A DNA stretch of 64,000 bases from Baylisascaris procyonis (GCA_037389465.1 JAZARR010000230.1:1426001-1490000), one strand, 5' to 3'. Positions 23,114-38,481 are shown, counted from the stretch's first letter. The notes: generated by a model from the sequence alone, not told the origin. Made by a program: numbers and translations.

Positions 23114-26100
23114 CGTTGTGCAATGAATGCCGTCCACTTTCTAAACTATAACATGAAATTTCATATTTCATACGAAGGCATATAGCCACAATACCGTCAG
23201 ATTTGAATATACAATGTTCGCATATATTAAATATGACACATTCCACGAATGCATTATTAATAAAAACTATATTTTCATGGTGATTGCACCCATTTCATTT
23301 TTTATTTTTAGCCGGCCACAAGTCATCCATATTTTCGTGGATTTATTCAAATACTAACCGCTTTTTTGTTGATTTTAAGTGGAAATTATCGATGTAAATG
23401 ACGTTTTGTTATGAGACATCTAAAGCGCATCAGCTGACACGAATGTAGTCCAATTGTCTTCGGATATTCTGATGGGTAAATCTTCTAGGATATTATTTGG
23501 ACAGAATATGTTATCTGCATAAATTTAGCCATAAGTCTCTGGCACAAAAACTCCGACAGACTCGACCAAAATTTGACCTTTTGGAATTTTGAGATTTTGG
23601 AAGGTAACCATTTTTTATGAAGGCGAAACCATCAGAGAATTTTAAAATCGTATATCGCTAATTCACCATATTGTCTGTGGAAAGTGGGTAACGCTTTTTT
23701 TCGAGAGCAACAACTTCTTTACATCTAGATGGTCATTCACCGCTTTCCAGACTTCTGAGAAAGGACTTAATTTCCAAATTTCATTCGATAGTTTTCCATA
23801 AATTTACAATAATTTCCAAACTCCAAAATTTCACTAATAACGCAAAAATTTATTCAAACAAGCAATAGCTTTAATAAGCAGCATTGATAAATGCATTGAA
23901 ATCGTTAAAACCATACTGCCGAATAAGTGGCGTTGAATGATCAAACCTGATGTGACGTGCACAGAAGTGGCCCAACGATTATATAATCGATAATCGAACG
24001 CTCACTACAATTGTATAATCTGGTCAAGTGGCGCTTATCAGATTCAATTCCCTATAGACAGCTTATATAGAACATGTTAACTGCTCAAATTTTTGAGTAT
24101 AGCCTTTATTTACTTCGTTGTAAGATCAAGTTCAAAAGGTTTATACGATAAGTCTAGAAACGAAATATTGTTGGTCTCTAGCACCTTGTAATCACATAGT
24201 CATAACCAATTTTTATCAACCATATCATTATTGATAAACAAATGTCGGTGTGATAACACTCATTAGATTCTCGTCCAGCAATCATTAACGCTATCGCTAT
24301 GCTTACCATATATAATATTCAAGTGTGTCAAAAAGTTTCTTTAGTTTTTCTCCAGTACATCATAAAAGAACTCGTTGGAATTTGAACTTTATTATTGAAC
24401 GATGTCATAAATATACACTAAATTCTTGACGCTCTATTCCAAAAGCAGATAGTAATAATATTATAAAATAAATAATAACGTTGATAAATTAATAATTTAG
24501 AAAATATGAGTGCAATAATACCATGAAAATGAGCACTCAATCTCGATACAAAAAATCGTTTTTGTGTTATCGTTTCTATTTAAGTGCAAAAATATTGCTG
24601 ATTATATTAAATTCGATTGAACTGTTCGTATATTACAGCATAAAAATGCCTGATATTATACTATTCATCAAAATTAAGAGCATTTCATGAAGCAATTGTT
24701 GAATTATACTTACACGGACATCATTCGTTCTTTTTGCTTCCTACTTGACAAAGTAATAGAAAACTATAATCGATGCATAATAACTGTTGCATAATTCCCT
24801 TATCAGTAGGCTGATAATTTGCATATAATAACTGTATATATTCTAAGTGAAGAAACGATCCAAACGGTTTGACGCGATATGCGCTTTTTGTATCCCTTTA
24901 ACTTGACCAAAGAATTTTATAAACGATCAGTGAATGATAGTGATTCGTGACAATATCACCAAATTTCAATCAACCCGCTTATATTGACTACTAAATGAGC
25001 ATTTTTCGTTCGCATTCCAATGTGGTATAAAATACTAGCATACGGTAGAAAAGATAATCCTAGGATGCACATTATAGTCATCAAATTTCATGACATTGTC
25101 CTTAATGCCTCCACTGCTTAAACTGCCAGACAAACAGACAGACACATACAGACATAAATATATATGCAAATACAACATTGATTTTGCGAACGTAAATTTA
25201 CTGAAGCATATAGCAGAATAAGGCAAACTTTTCAGAATTAAAAAAGCAGCGTTCTTTGATCATACGACTGTAAGGCATGGACACAGAGCAAAACCAATGC
25301 TACAATGTGCGCTCGCAACGATTTTTGTATACGATTGGGCGACACGTTCTTGCTTTCTTTTTTTCTCCATAAAACATGCCATACTATTGCTAAATATATA
25401 CTATAACATTTCGTCGGTAAGGAGTTTTATTAAGTTATTCAGTCATAAAGCAATATTCAACATGCACTTTATAATGGTTGAAGTTCGAGAAAATTTCGTC
25501 AAAGGATAGACATAATCTCCACCGAAATTGGTACGTTCCCTGAGCAAGGATTGTCCTCCTCATATATCGCAATGATGAACATCAGTACAATCCGTAACAT
25601 ATAATACCTTTCATGGTAATCTTTTTATTTCCACTGCTGTCGGCTTTCCATATGATAGGTATAGGAACGCCGTCGTTAGTCATCACTCATGATCTCTAAT
25701 CAAATCCGATGCCTCCCAACGAAGCTGAACATCTTAATAAGGCATAAAAAGATTTTAAATTTAAAAAAAAATTTTAACAACACAAGGAATGTGTTAGATG
25801 GAATAATATGATATGCTTCTATATATTGGCCCACTAGACAAACCTTGCTTAGATATACCAAAGCAACAGCAAAGCTCATAATACTTCTTTTTCCACAAAC
25901 CGATTACGTACAAAGATCTTCGGTCAAAAAACTTATTTTGTTAGCACATCCAACTCGCATTGAAACAATATTTACATAAAAATATTCAATACACGAGTTA
26001 CTGGTTGAAATGACAAATGTTGCACTATTATTTGCAAACCACGCAGAACTTGATTGATCATAATGAAATAGGCGATGCAGTATCATCGTATAGCATAGTT

Positions 26101-29050
26101 CACGGTAGATATATTTCATTACTGTTTGGTTTCTGATCGGTGTGCTGAAACTACTTAACATTTATGCAAATATACACATGCGCAAAGCCATAATAAAATC
26201 CCAAAAGAAACTTGCATAAATGGATAAAGGTGACATGGCCTAATATTGTGACACTGATCTTCCAGTATCAAGATTTGCCATCAACAATGAACCCCGCTAA
26301 TAAAGAAATTAAGTCATATATTTCCGGATATCAATTTCTGGATCACAATATGCGGATGACAATATTCGCCTTTCTGAAATAGTGCACGATGAATGATCGA
26401 AATGTGGTGGCATATAAAGAAGCAATGCAATAAATTTTCTTTAAGTGAAATATTTAAATTTATCGTCAAATAGTTGCATAAATTTTTGATCATGATGATT
26501 CTTTGATATACATTTAGATGAAACCTCGCATCGATCTGAAACGTTAATGGATTTCAGCCTAAAGTAAACAGGTAGGCATTCAGTATGAAACTTTTAACAG
26601 AAGCGTGGCTCATTTGATGACTGCAATACAAGTCTCATTTTATGATCGAATTTCTGAGCTTTACTGAAAATTCTGGAGCACCAATGAAGCCAACGAAATC
26701 TCTCGCGGAGTTCGTAGCATCTTTCAAATCTTCTAAAAATTTCAGGATTTCATATTTTGCTTGCAGAGTTTTATGTGTCTTTTGAAAAAAATTACTGCGT
26801 TTTTAAAATTTTCGTGAATGTTGGACAAATTTATCGTTTCTAACGATTTTTTCGTCGTTTAGTCGAAAGTTAACATGTTGTTCAAACATATGCTACGGAT
26901 TTCAGTAGAAATTCACTCTGCTTCCAAACATTTTACAAATTCGCAAAATTTAAATTGTTTTCATGTCTGTTCAGAATTATGCACTATACTGTTGAAGACA
27001 TCTGCGAGTCTGAGAATTCACTTTTTTTTTCTGAAATTTTCTCATAATTCATCGAAAATTGGTCGTATTTTTGAACTTTTTATGATCCATGGTGAAGTGT
27101 GTGGCCCACTAATAAGCATATAGCCAAGCTTTTTTTAAAATGAATTTTGCCAAAATTCACTATTTCTTCCATACTTTAACGATCTTCTCTGGAATTCAAT
27201 ATACCATTAGGCTTTTCGAAATAAAATTTCAGTATATGCTGCAACACCATAAGTTACATGTGAAAGCTATTCCCTCTGCTTTATGCATCTGTAGAGCTTG
27301 ATATTATGTGCTTTTAAATTGCATGAGAATGGCTTCATTCATATATTGATGAACGTTGAATCGTCGACTGATTTGTTGCCTTTACTTGTATAATACTTGA
27401 GGTATTTTCGAAATTACATCTTAACGAGGCCGTTCTTCATTTTTATTTCTACGCGACAGTTTAGAATTTTATTTTCTGAAAGTAAATGAAATCCTAATAG
27501 GCTATTTGAGTTTTTAACAAATGCACATCAAGTCACCTGCGCAATCTGTCAATAATCAGACCTAACGTGCTGCTCCTTTACATCGCCTTCTCGTTCTCCC
27601 TTTCCGCCTATTTTACCTCATATTTCACGGCTGTTCGCTCTTTGTACTCTCCTAATATGTTTCGAACACTGCAACATCGTGGAATTTTATCTTATCCGTG
27701 GAATCTCAATGATTTGGTTGTGCCTATCCACGATAGTTAGCGAGAGTGGGACGGACGAGTAGGAAGAAAGGAGGTGAAATACAGTGAGAGTTTTTTTTTT
27801 GGCTATACTTTTGCAATCTTTCGCTAAACTATATAGATGTGATCCTTGAAGATTTCGATATTTCGACAGTATTCAAATTTTTGCGATAGCTTTATTTCTT
27901 AATATTAACCTTTATTTATATACTATAAATATTGAACAAATTATGAATATATTACAATAATTATTCGAAAATTTTCTTACAAAATGTTTGATCTTTTTAA
28001 TTTATTATGAAAATTGATTTTACAATGATTTTATTAAATCAAAAGCAATCGCTTTTTTTTTCTGTTGCTAAATGGAATGAATTTTTAGATGAAGTAGATT
28101 ATTTTTTTATATTTTTCTTTGAGTTTCTGGATTTCTTAAGTAGAATATTTTTTTCCATTTGTCATTAACTAAGTAATACTAAGAAATATTCTTATTTTCA
28201 TTTCCAATTCTTTCATTTTTTTTAAATTCCATTCCCTAGCAATTATTAAATGACTCTAAGCGCAATTTTGTTCAACGAATGCTCTTCGAGGATTTTATTC
28301 AATGTGGGTAAAATTGAAAATGTTCTCACAACGACGTTCGCACGCCTTTTATTTGGCAATCGCTCTATTGTTTCTGAATAAATTACTTTTTTATTGGGGT
28401 ATGCTGCAATCGTTCATTTCTAACGTATTTAAACGTTGATGCACTCATGCCTTATTAAGTTCCCCCATTTCTAGGGTGTTTCTTTTTTTTTGCGTTGCTT
28501 TATTTCCATACTTGATTTACATAAGAGCACTAAATCATATCATTGCTATTCTCATGCTTATGCAAAACTATAACCAATAGAACTATCTGAATTTATTACT
28601 ATTGTCGTCTAACTGAAGTGAACATAAGTGTAACACTAGAGAATTGTAAAAAATCAATTTTCTCGCAATATTACTTTTGTATAATGGCGCATTTGTCCAG
28701 GACCTCTTCTGTATTTGTACTGCATTAACGATCACAACATCATACTTCTGTGACTCGAGTTTTTCTGAATCTAAAGTCGAAGCATGCAATTGTTCTAAAA
28801 TAAGCAGCAAATCCTTTACAGGAACTAATTCCGTGAGCCTTGAAATGAGATACGGGAAGTTGGTAATAATAAAATATTGATATTGTAAATATTCTTTCCA
28901 TTCGCTCATTTACGTCTTCTATCACAAAACCTTTAGTAGATAGTGATCTTGGGCATAGTTTTTTTTCATCCTCCCACGAATTGTTCGACAATTTTGAGGC
29001 TTTAAATAATAATAAAAAGCACAAATTCGATGGTCAACAAAATATTCTAG
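23114..29050. other. Gene-poor region, left part of the desert
   Basis: No supported gene. The first few hundred bases would hold the promoter of the minus-strand membrane protein gene; no clear TATA box was assigned. A short minus-strand exon-like segment lies at 25608-25683 (MTNDGVPIPIIWKAD, GT donor). A minus-strand stretch at 28583-29020 has two adjoining protein-like frames, one starting MSEWKEYLQYQY and containing TELVPVKDLLLILEQLHAS, the other containing SWEDEKKLCPRSLSTKGF. Neither has a complete gene model. Confidence 0.5.
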
Positions 29051-29603
29051 AAAATATTCACAATACGCTTTTGTTTAGCGTTTGATGGTTGAGCGATTTG
29101 ATGAAAAGCATAAAGCGAATAAAAACGAATTCAACTTGTGCATATTAATTGAATTTTGCTTGCCCCATTATTTAAATATTGTGCACACCTGCGGAGAAAA
29201 TTGCCTACGAGCTATACGATTCTAGCGATTAGCATTTGCGCTATCTACTTTATCCATATATTTAAGTTTTGTTGGTCAACTTTGCTAATATGTCCTCCTA
29301 TGCAATCGAACGTCAAGTTGAAAGAAAAGTATAGATAAGATAGAATAGAAGAATTGATGAGTAGCTTGTTTTTTTTTGCTTTGCTTGTTTTGAAATCTCT
29401 TACTGAGTAGCAGTTTATACAGCTGAGGTGACTAATTGCATAGCTAATATATGTTGGAATACTTACCTTGTGCAGATTACAGTAGAAAATTTTTTAGTGA
29501 AGGTAAAAAGTTCTACTGTTTAAGTGTTTTTTTTTTAATTCCTATATATATATACGTGTTCTTAGCCTTCGAGTGTTCTTAGCAATGCCGTTTCACTACT
29601 TTG

Positions 29604-29638
29604 TTTTATTTTATTTTATTTTATTTTATTTTATTTTA
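29604..29638. repeat. (TTTTA)7 microsatellite
   Basis: Seven uninterrupted TTTTA units. Confidence 0.97.
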
Positions 29639-30185
29639 ATGTCTTTAAATGAGAAAACATACAATGGAAAACTGAAGACAAGTGTCTCAAGAAAACAATT
29701 ATGATTTCTGATGATTACCACTGAGTTCACCAAGATGGCTTGGTTTTCCCGCTTCTGAGTCTTTTCGGAGGTACAAATTTAGCGAGAAGCTTCTCAACTG
29801 GCATCGTAAGAGATCGAAAAAGATCGATGAAAAAAATATGATAATGTTATCACTTTGGCGCAGACGATATCATATCGATATAGTTGTGATAATTATAGTA
29901 ATGATTAAATACCACATTATAATTTCAATAGTTTAACAAAGAAGTAACAAGTAGTGATTTTATTTGTCGTATAGCACAAATCACAACAATGATTAAGCTG
30001 CCAACACAAAAAAGTAATAAATATGCGCTCAAATCTGACAGCTGAATTGAATTGACGTCAATGCGGTCGGCGGTAATGTCGCCTATTTTATACCAACGTT
30101 TTGTTATTGCAAGGGCACGCTTTAGAATCATTTAGCTTGAGTAAAAATTTGTCATGCTTTCTAGTTGTTCATATATTTATCATTT

Positions 30186-30220
30186 TACTGTTGAATATTC
30201 ACATCACATATTCAACAGTA
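30186..30220. repeat. Perfect 13-bp inverted repeat with 9-nt loop
   Basis: TACTGTTGAATAT is followed after nine bases by its exact reverse complement. It is a compact hairpin in the desert, with no downstream T-run that would mark a terminator and no flanking pairing long enough for a microRNA precursor. Confidence 0.8.
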
Positions 30221-30257
30221 TATATCGTTTCAGTAATTCTTCGATATTGTGGCGTCG

Positions 30258-30280
30258 TTTTTTTTTTTTTTTTTTTTTTT
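30258..30280. repeat. Poly-T tract (23 T)
   Basis: Uninterrupted run of T on the plus strand. Confidence 0.97.
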
Positions 30281-30390
30281 GCAAATGGCATCGTTTTAAC
30301 GCACACAACGCCCTAGGAGAAGTTCGGCTATGTGAGAGGTATATGCGTTAATATATGTTCTTCTATCTTTATTCTTCAAACTGGAAGGTT

Positions 30391-30429
30391 TGCACTGCAT
30401 TGCATTGCATTGCATTGCATTGCACTGCA
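30391..30429. repeat. TGCAT/TGCAC pentanucleotide microsatellite
   Basis: About eight units of TGCAT with TGCAC variants at both ends. ATGCAT- and TGCAT-like words occur widely in this genome, so only the tandem array is notable. Confidence 0.95.
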
Positions 30430-33400
30430 AATAGATTCACACTGCATATTCGGAGAGATACGGCTAAGAAATTAGGTATCACACCTTTACTTTGTGAATT
30501 CATAATGATCCTCAAATTGCATTTAACCGTTGTGCATTACTATTCTATGCTTGCATATTATGTGCGTTACGTCTAACAAGATCCTTTTTTTTGTTCTGAA
30601 AATGAGATGCTACTTCAAATTGCTTGGATGGCCATTGCAAATAATAAATGATCGTCATTCCACGTCGTTCGACATGAGATTTCGTACTATTTAAGGTACT
30701 TACCTTGACAACGTCGATAATTGCATTGCAATTGTGAATTTGTTTCTCATTTGCATTACAATTTTGTTCTTGTATCTATCGCGCATTGCAATTTTAAATT
30801 TGTGCATCTTACTTTTTGCATATAGCTACAAAAAATTAGAGAATTCGGTGATTAGTTGCACCGCTAATGCAAACACAAAAATAAACATAGTGAGTAGTGA
30901 AACACTCTATTCGCATGCTATGAGTAGAAATTGTGCACAGAAAATATATGAAAAGCTTAAAATGTGGGTAATTTTGACTTTTAAAAATGGGTAAGTAAGT
31001 TGATCACATGAAATCAACTTTGCAAATATGCTAATTTTCAGAAACGGAATTCAACAGCGATCGAATTTTTAGCAATCATAAAGCAATATTTTTTGCTACA
31101 TATTCGATTGTTGTGAATACCTTTTTGAGTTAATTTATAAAATAATTTTTTGTTTTGTTTAAAATATATGTTCAATTTTTTTTTTAAATCATTCATTCTG
31201 AGGTTTATGTAAAGACAATATAGAGTGTGACAAAAAATTTTCTTGCAAAAAAATCATCATATTATTTATGCTGTGTTCTTTGTTTTTCATAATATGACGC
31301 CACTATTGCTTATTTAATTAAGCTCACGTAGTGTTGTCGCTGAAGAGTGGCGATAAAATTCTTTAAAACTTACTAAATAAGAGTATGATGAATTATGAAA
31401 CATAGAAAGGAAACGTTGCATATATCAATAATCGAGATTATTGTAAGCCATGAATGAAGCTTAAACTAATGCTTGAATTTTTTTTTTCATAGAAGCGACG
31501 ATAAATTCCAACTGAGGAAAACCTAGCCTATAGTCGAGAGTTCAACGTCATTGTTAGATTTTCCGTAGTTTCTCACGCGATATTCACTAGATTCAAATAA
31601 GACCTCTATTTACTTTCAGCAAGCAAATAAGCGCATAGCAACTATTTTAAAAAATCTTTGAAATTGGCGTCCTTGATGTATTACTTCAATACATAAGGAC
31701 GATTATTTTTTCTATGTTTTCGTTTTATCACGTAATGAAAGGTGTTGAATTTATTGGCGTTGCCCATCAATAAAAACTTCTTTTCATTGCTTTCAAATTC
31801 ACTAACAATACAAAACAATGCACCATTTGCATGATTCGTTCAATGACAGCATCTTTTAATGCTTACGTCAAGAAACGAATTCCATACTCTTACTAATATT
31901 CAACGATGCATGACGCTTACTTGTAGTGCACTATGATGCCGCTCGCGAAGGTAGTAGCTTGTCTCCTTGGGCAACTATATATGCCGATTCGATCGGGTAC
32001 TTGCTGAAGCAGTTGTTTTGCGCGCTATCGCTAATATACAAGCACTTCGCCCTACAAACTGATCGCTACTCGTGCTCCGCTCACCCTCCCCCCCCCCAAT
32101 CCAGAAATTTTTGAAGCTGTCTGTCGAGTTTTTCAAAAAAACTCTTCATCAATTTTCGCATAGAAAATTTGAGAAAATTCGAAAATTTCCGGCAAAGTTT
32201 ACATATAAAATTTCGCCACCTTCAATTCTTCCGCTTAGTGCACTTAGTCTTTCCACTCGATAATCTTGCTTGCAAAGCGATATGTTTTCATTTCGATTTT
32301 ATGCAATTTGAATTTTCTATTCTAAGAAAAATGTCGGTATGATTAGAAGATAGGCGTAAACAAATTTTATATAAGTAACCTTTTCTATATTTTAATATGA
32401 CTAAGTATTATGTGAGTTTATTTAAATTTTCGGTAAGTTCCACCTAAATGAATTTTTATCACGGTCTAGTTGATATTCAATACCGAGCAAATTTCTTCTC
32501 GCAAGATAAATGTGCAATTTAAAGTATAGTGCAAATCTTCAATTGTTGCAATACATGTTTTGACCTATTCATCGCATACTGCAGCTATTCATTTCATTCA
32601 TCATATGGCAACAATATGAATCAGTGCTTCGAATTATCTGCCTGCAAAATAAATGTGAAAATATCTCAGAAGATTTGGCAATGATATGCGCTTTTATACT
32701 GCATCAACTGGTTGTAGTTTATACTATATTGTCATTCATTAATTGTATTTGTATTTGTGTATTACTTGTTGCATTATATTTGTATAATAGTTGTATACGC
32801 TATTGTATTGCCCTAAATAATTATAGAATATTGATAATATGAGCAATGAATAAAAGTTGTATTTCTATAATTAATGGCTGTAGATTGTATAAGTTATTAA
32901 TAAATAGCAGAAGTTGTTGGATAATTATACATTCGTATTTTAAATGCTTCAATTGCTTTTATAATTCTTTTACATAAAAAATCCATTACAAAATGCAAAT
33001 AATCATCTAACATCTTTTATTTGTCTCTTTTCGAGATTTATTTATGTAATATTTAAAGTTGATATTATAGACGAATCAATTTGAGGAATGAATATGAGTT
33101 ATCAATATGCGTATAAATTTTTATGACTCTAACTCAGTGGCGCTCAAATAAACGAACACATACGGTGTTGTATAGGCAAATAGATCATGTCACCCATATA
33201 TTTTGTGCAAATTCGAATGCAAAATTAGTGCATAAAATGAGTTTTTCTTGTGCAGTATCCAAGATTCAATTCGGTAGCAATAAATGAATGCTGCAATATT
33301 TTTAATCAAAATTCTCTGCAAAGGTTTTTCTCTCAAAAAATGTTTTTTTGTCGGCGGAAATTTCATGAAAAAATCTATGGAAAGCATATTATATATGAAA

Positions 33401-36400
33401 TAATAATATAAAAATTACGTTTTGATAGCTCTTATTCCTTGACGTGCTTAATTATTGTTTCTCATAGATTGAAAGGGTTTTGATGAGGTTGTATATTGAA
33501 ATTTTGTACTCGTTCATATCGTGCTAAAATCATGACGTTTCACATCTTCAATACGAATTAAATACACTCTATATGAGTAGGTGCGAAAAGCTACTACTGC
33601 TTTAATAATGACCATTTTATGATTGCTTATTAGTGTTCATAGGATCAACTGAATTGAAAATTTCTTTAACATATAATATTAATTTTATTTTTATTTTTTT
33701 TTTAATATCATATAATTGAGATAATTTATCGGAATGACTAAATAATAGCGAAATCATAACGATGAAGTACATTTTGACGAAATTCTTCAAATGTCGTGTA
33801 TTTATTTTAAACTATTTAAAGATGTTCTAAGCAACAAAAGATTTTTCGTGTTGAATTGTTGCATCTATTCGTCTCGTAAAATGTACAAATCATCATAAAC
33901 ATTTGCCGTAAAGGTTATGACATTTATCAACGCTCATTCATAGGCACTAAAAGAATTATTCCATTTTAAGATGGATCTCAAGCAACGTTGGTTAAATCTA
34001 TTAGTTTAAATGAGGTAATTTTTAAATCCTCTCCTAAATTATTGCTTATTTTACTGCATTATTTTACTTACAAATTACTGCTTACAAAAATCAAATTTTG
34101 CTACATTATCATCGGATTAAATTAATCGATATCATTGAATGATAAAGATTATACTCGATGAAATGAGAGATTTATTTGAGTGTTTAAGAAGGTCTGCTGT
34201 TGGCTTTTTAGAATCTCGTTTTCTGTTCATTGTTTTCTTTTTTTTAATCAATATATTAAGTGGACTTTCTCCCTCCCTTTTTTGCAATCACTCTAATTTT
34301 TTCAGCGGAAGTTTCAATGAAAAAAATTTTTTTCATTTTCATTTTTTTTTAATGGAAGTCATGCAATTTGCATTTCGAAAGCAGATTTCATAATCGATCT
34401 AGACAATTTTGAACAATTCTGAGCAAATCTATTTTTGCATAACATCCGTTCATAGTTGGTTGATCTTCAAAAACGTTTTTATGTCACATAAGCTTAAAAC
34501 AGCGAATATAACCGTATAACCTTGATATAAGAGCATATACATTTGCACAATATTCATTCAAAGGCTTTGATATAATATTAGACCTTTATTAAAAATATGG
34601 AATAATTTTAGACTTATAGACCTTTATTCATTTATTCATAGACATTACCAATGCAGTAGGTCGATAAGGTAATTAATTAAAATAACTGTACTAAGCAACG
34701 ATGTGATAACTTTTTTAAGGCTACTATATAAGCGTTCAAATAACCACTCCACCAATTATAATACAATAACGTATTAAATAACAACTATGCCATGTGCGAA
34801 CACATACAACTCAACGTATGAACATTGAACAACGTGTGGTTTTCATTGGTGAGCGCTCGATCGTAGGTTTGGTTAAAAGCATATCGGCTATCGACTCATA
34901 AGGGTCAAACGCTCTCTTTAGCTGTTTATAAACGAGGGAGAGTATGTCGTATTAGCTAGCATAGTTGCTAGCTACCTGTAATTAAGTATGGCCATTAATT
35001 AGAGCTTTATTCATTTGATGGTGGCCGAGTGCTTGTATTGTGTTCTAATGAATTCTTCGCTTTCGCCTTCATGGCTTCCAGGTGTGAAGCAAATTCGCCA
35101 TCACAATGCCCCTCATTATGCTTCATTGCTCAATCGTTATATTTGCATTTTCTCGCATTTAAGGCGCAAAAATTGTTTTCATTCAATCTTCTTGTTGATT
35201 TGATCCGAATAAGTGGAATACTTTTAATAATTTCTTTAATTTCAAATATTTTCCTCTAAGGATGCAGCGAAATAAACATACAAAAATGAAGTTTAATTGC
35301 AAAAAATGTCATGCCAATGTGAACACTATACTGAGTAGTCCAAGAACATGAGAATAATTTTATCCGGTGAAAGAAAATAGCGACACTTTGAAATGATTTT
35401 ATTTCGCTAGAAATAAAGTTGGTTTGCATTGTTGGTTAAATCAAAGGTAAACAATTCGAGAATTAAATGGTTCTTCTAGTTCAAAGAATAATTTCTATTA
35501 CTCAAAGCTGTTAGTTTTTCAGCTATGAACCATTCGCTATCGAATTATTTTATATGATATGATATTTGGTTTCTTTTCTTTGCCGTACTCATATCCTTTA
35601 TGGTACCATTTTATCTTCATAAATCGAAATACCAACTGAACTAATCACTTTTTCCATAAATCACACCGAACGAAAATTGCACCTGACTGGCTAAAAAAGT
35701 TTTTTTCAAATATTTTTCTTCCGAATTATAATTAAGAACTTTCATGTTATTAAGAGCATCCACCAAATCCTTCGATCCCTTTAATTTCTTGCATTATACT
35801 AAATCCAGTTGAATACGAGTTGAGGCTCTATTCCCATTCAAAATGATTTTCCTTATCTTAGGTGAAATTGCCATTATTAAATCATTCAACGATAGGTACA
35901 CCGAATGCATGCATAAATTCAGTATGAAGCTTTTCATTATAGATTACCATTCGAACTTATTGAGAAAATTTGAAACGTTTCATATTTAAAAATTTTTTTT
36001 TCAAAAGTACAAAGTTAAGAGCAGTTATGACTTTTCAGAGAAGCCCATATCAATTATGAGAGAAAAAGCAATTTAAAAAATGGCTCATGTTTCTAAATGC
36101 TTCACCAATGATGTTATTCTATGTTACCCTCAATGTGAATATGAATGAATATGCTCAAAACATTAGCGAGAAATATAAGAACAGCGCTCAATAAGTGTCC
36201 CTATCGGTTATCGTCGACACTTTTAATATGCAATATAATATGCAAATTTTTTAGCGCTATCAAATTTCAAAAAATTTCCTCGCTTGGTTTATATGAAGAA
36301 CTAAATGCGAGCAATATCCCACTATCGAATACTATGCTTTGTGTATTTTTTTTGAAATAATTTCTTTCAATTCTCTAATCTCAAAACAATATCCAATTTT

Positions 36401-38401
36401 CCCCCTAATTGAGGAAATTATATTCCATATTATAGATACTTTTCAAACGTAGTGCATTTGTTAGAGAGCATCTGTTACATAATTGTTAGTGGCAAAATGC
36501 GTAGACATTATGAAACATAAGTAAATTATAATCAATGCTAAGAATTTTTAAAATATACTTCATAAACATATAGATTGCATGAAATAATACTCAATAATTT
36601 TTTCCATACACAATAGTCCTCATTCGTATTTGCATTAGTAGCCGATGCAAATTTTTACACTTTATTCAATGTTCATATCTCTTCAAATATTCGTTTCAGT
36701 TGCAACTTTACTTATATTATAGGCAAATTTTCGTCAATTCTTCGATGCTTTTCTCATATTTATGAGTTAAAATGATTTTTGAAGTGAAGTCAAGAAGTGA
36801 ACTCATTCTTCGAAGAAAAAAAACTGTCATCGTTGATTCAATTGAGTTTATTTGTACCCTATCGAATTGGTTGGTATACGATAGTTGTGCACAATGCTGC
36901 TCATTATTGGCACTTTTATGCGTTAGGGACTCATCAAACTTGTTCATCACTTCATCTATTCAAATCGAATATTCACGTTGTGCATTCCATTGGGAATTCA
37001 ATTGTACATTGAATTTCTTATGAAGCAACTTCTGCTTGAATTCTTCACTTTGAAATTGATTCGATTGCACTGTTCTTCTAATAGTGTTGCATCATGAAAC
37101 CATTTTTTGAATTTCATATTTGAGGCTCAATATTTGGCCGATCTTCCAAACAGATCATAAAATAGTGTAGCGTTATGAATGGCGACGATCATTTTTGATA
37201 ACGATACTTCATGATCGTTTTCCATAATTTTTTTTTCATAGCCGAGTAGATTCATTTCAATCACAAAGCAATCCAAGTTTACTGAAGCAATTATTGAAAT
37301 TGTATATGTGAAACAATGAATGAATACATATTAAACGCCTAAGTAGCCACGAGCGAAATGGTGCCACTAAGTAGTTTATAGCGCCACACTAGAAAGTTGC
37401 TTAGGCTAAATAAATAAACTTAGATCACGCCTTACTTTTATACATAAGGAATATAAAAATAGTAATAGAGAAATGGTGAAGATCTCACGCTACAGACAGT
37501 ATACCCACCAAACTTGTTTATTCGTTAAATGACATGCGGTGTGGTGTCTGCAGACGAGGTAACTTATGCGCTTATTTCGTCGCAAACCTTACAGCTATTA
37601 TTTGTATGCAATTAGAAATTAATGCTGGTCTTATTTGAATATATGTGATTAGATCATCTTATCGTAGAGTTAAAGATATCGTATCGCCTATTAGAGCAAT
37701 AAAAGTCTAAGTGAAACAAAGCCTTTGATATCTTCAGCGATTCATATCCGCGGTGGTCATCTTTCCTCATTAATCTATTCATTGAATGCAATTTTCATTC
37801 AATGATTTCTTTTAATTGATCAATTTTTGTTGATCTTTATGCTATAAAAAATTCTCGAGAAAATTACCAACTCAATAAGATATTAAATAGTTATCCGTAT
37901 ATAATTAAAAAATTTTCTAACTACATTTATGTCTTTTGAGATTAGCTATGCAAATTACTGCACAAATATATGCATAAATTTGTCGTCAGTTATTATGAGA
38001 GGGATGATTTAAAGTTTTTCTAATTTTATGCATTTGCGCAAATTGCAAATGGTTTAAATTTACCTAATTTGGAACATTTATATTTATTGATCATATAGGT
38101 GATATAAACATTTAGATGATGACCTCATCTGGTAATATTGCTTATGAATAATGAATAATGTCGACTATCAATGATTGCTGATTATAACAACGAGAAAAGG
38201 AATTCTTTTCATTTAGCAGAGTAGGGTGCATTGGCAATATTTGATTGCGAAGCATGATTCGTTTGTAATAATTAGAGGCTTATTGTATCTCTATCATATC
38301 CATATTTTTTATCATTTTATCCTTTCCTCAATTAGATGCGAAAATCTGCAAAATATTAGAAGGTACTGTGTGAAGTGTGCACTTCCAACGAAAAATACTT
38401 C

Positions 38402-38402
<1 letters not shown>

Positions 38403-38477
<75 letters not shown>
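38403..38477. repeat. (TA)n dinucleotide array, 75 nt
   Basis: Uninterrupted alternating TA. The Tyr-Ile ORFs on both strands over this array are artefacts of the repeat. Confidence 0.98.

Positions 38478-38481
<4 letters not shown>

Noticed and set aside
27560..27790. CT-rich then AG-rich patch with a short ORF starting MFRTLQHRG
   Set aside because: Only 27 codons, no splice or poly(A) context. It is explained by local base composition.
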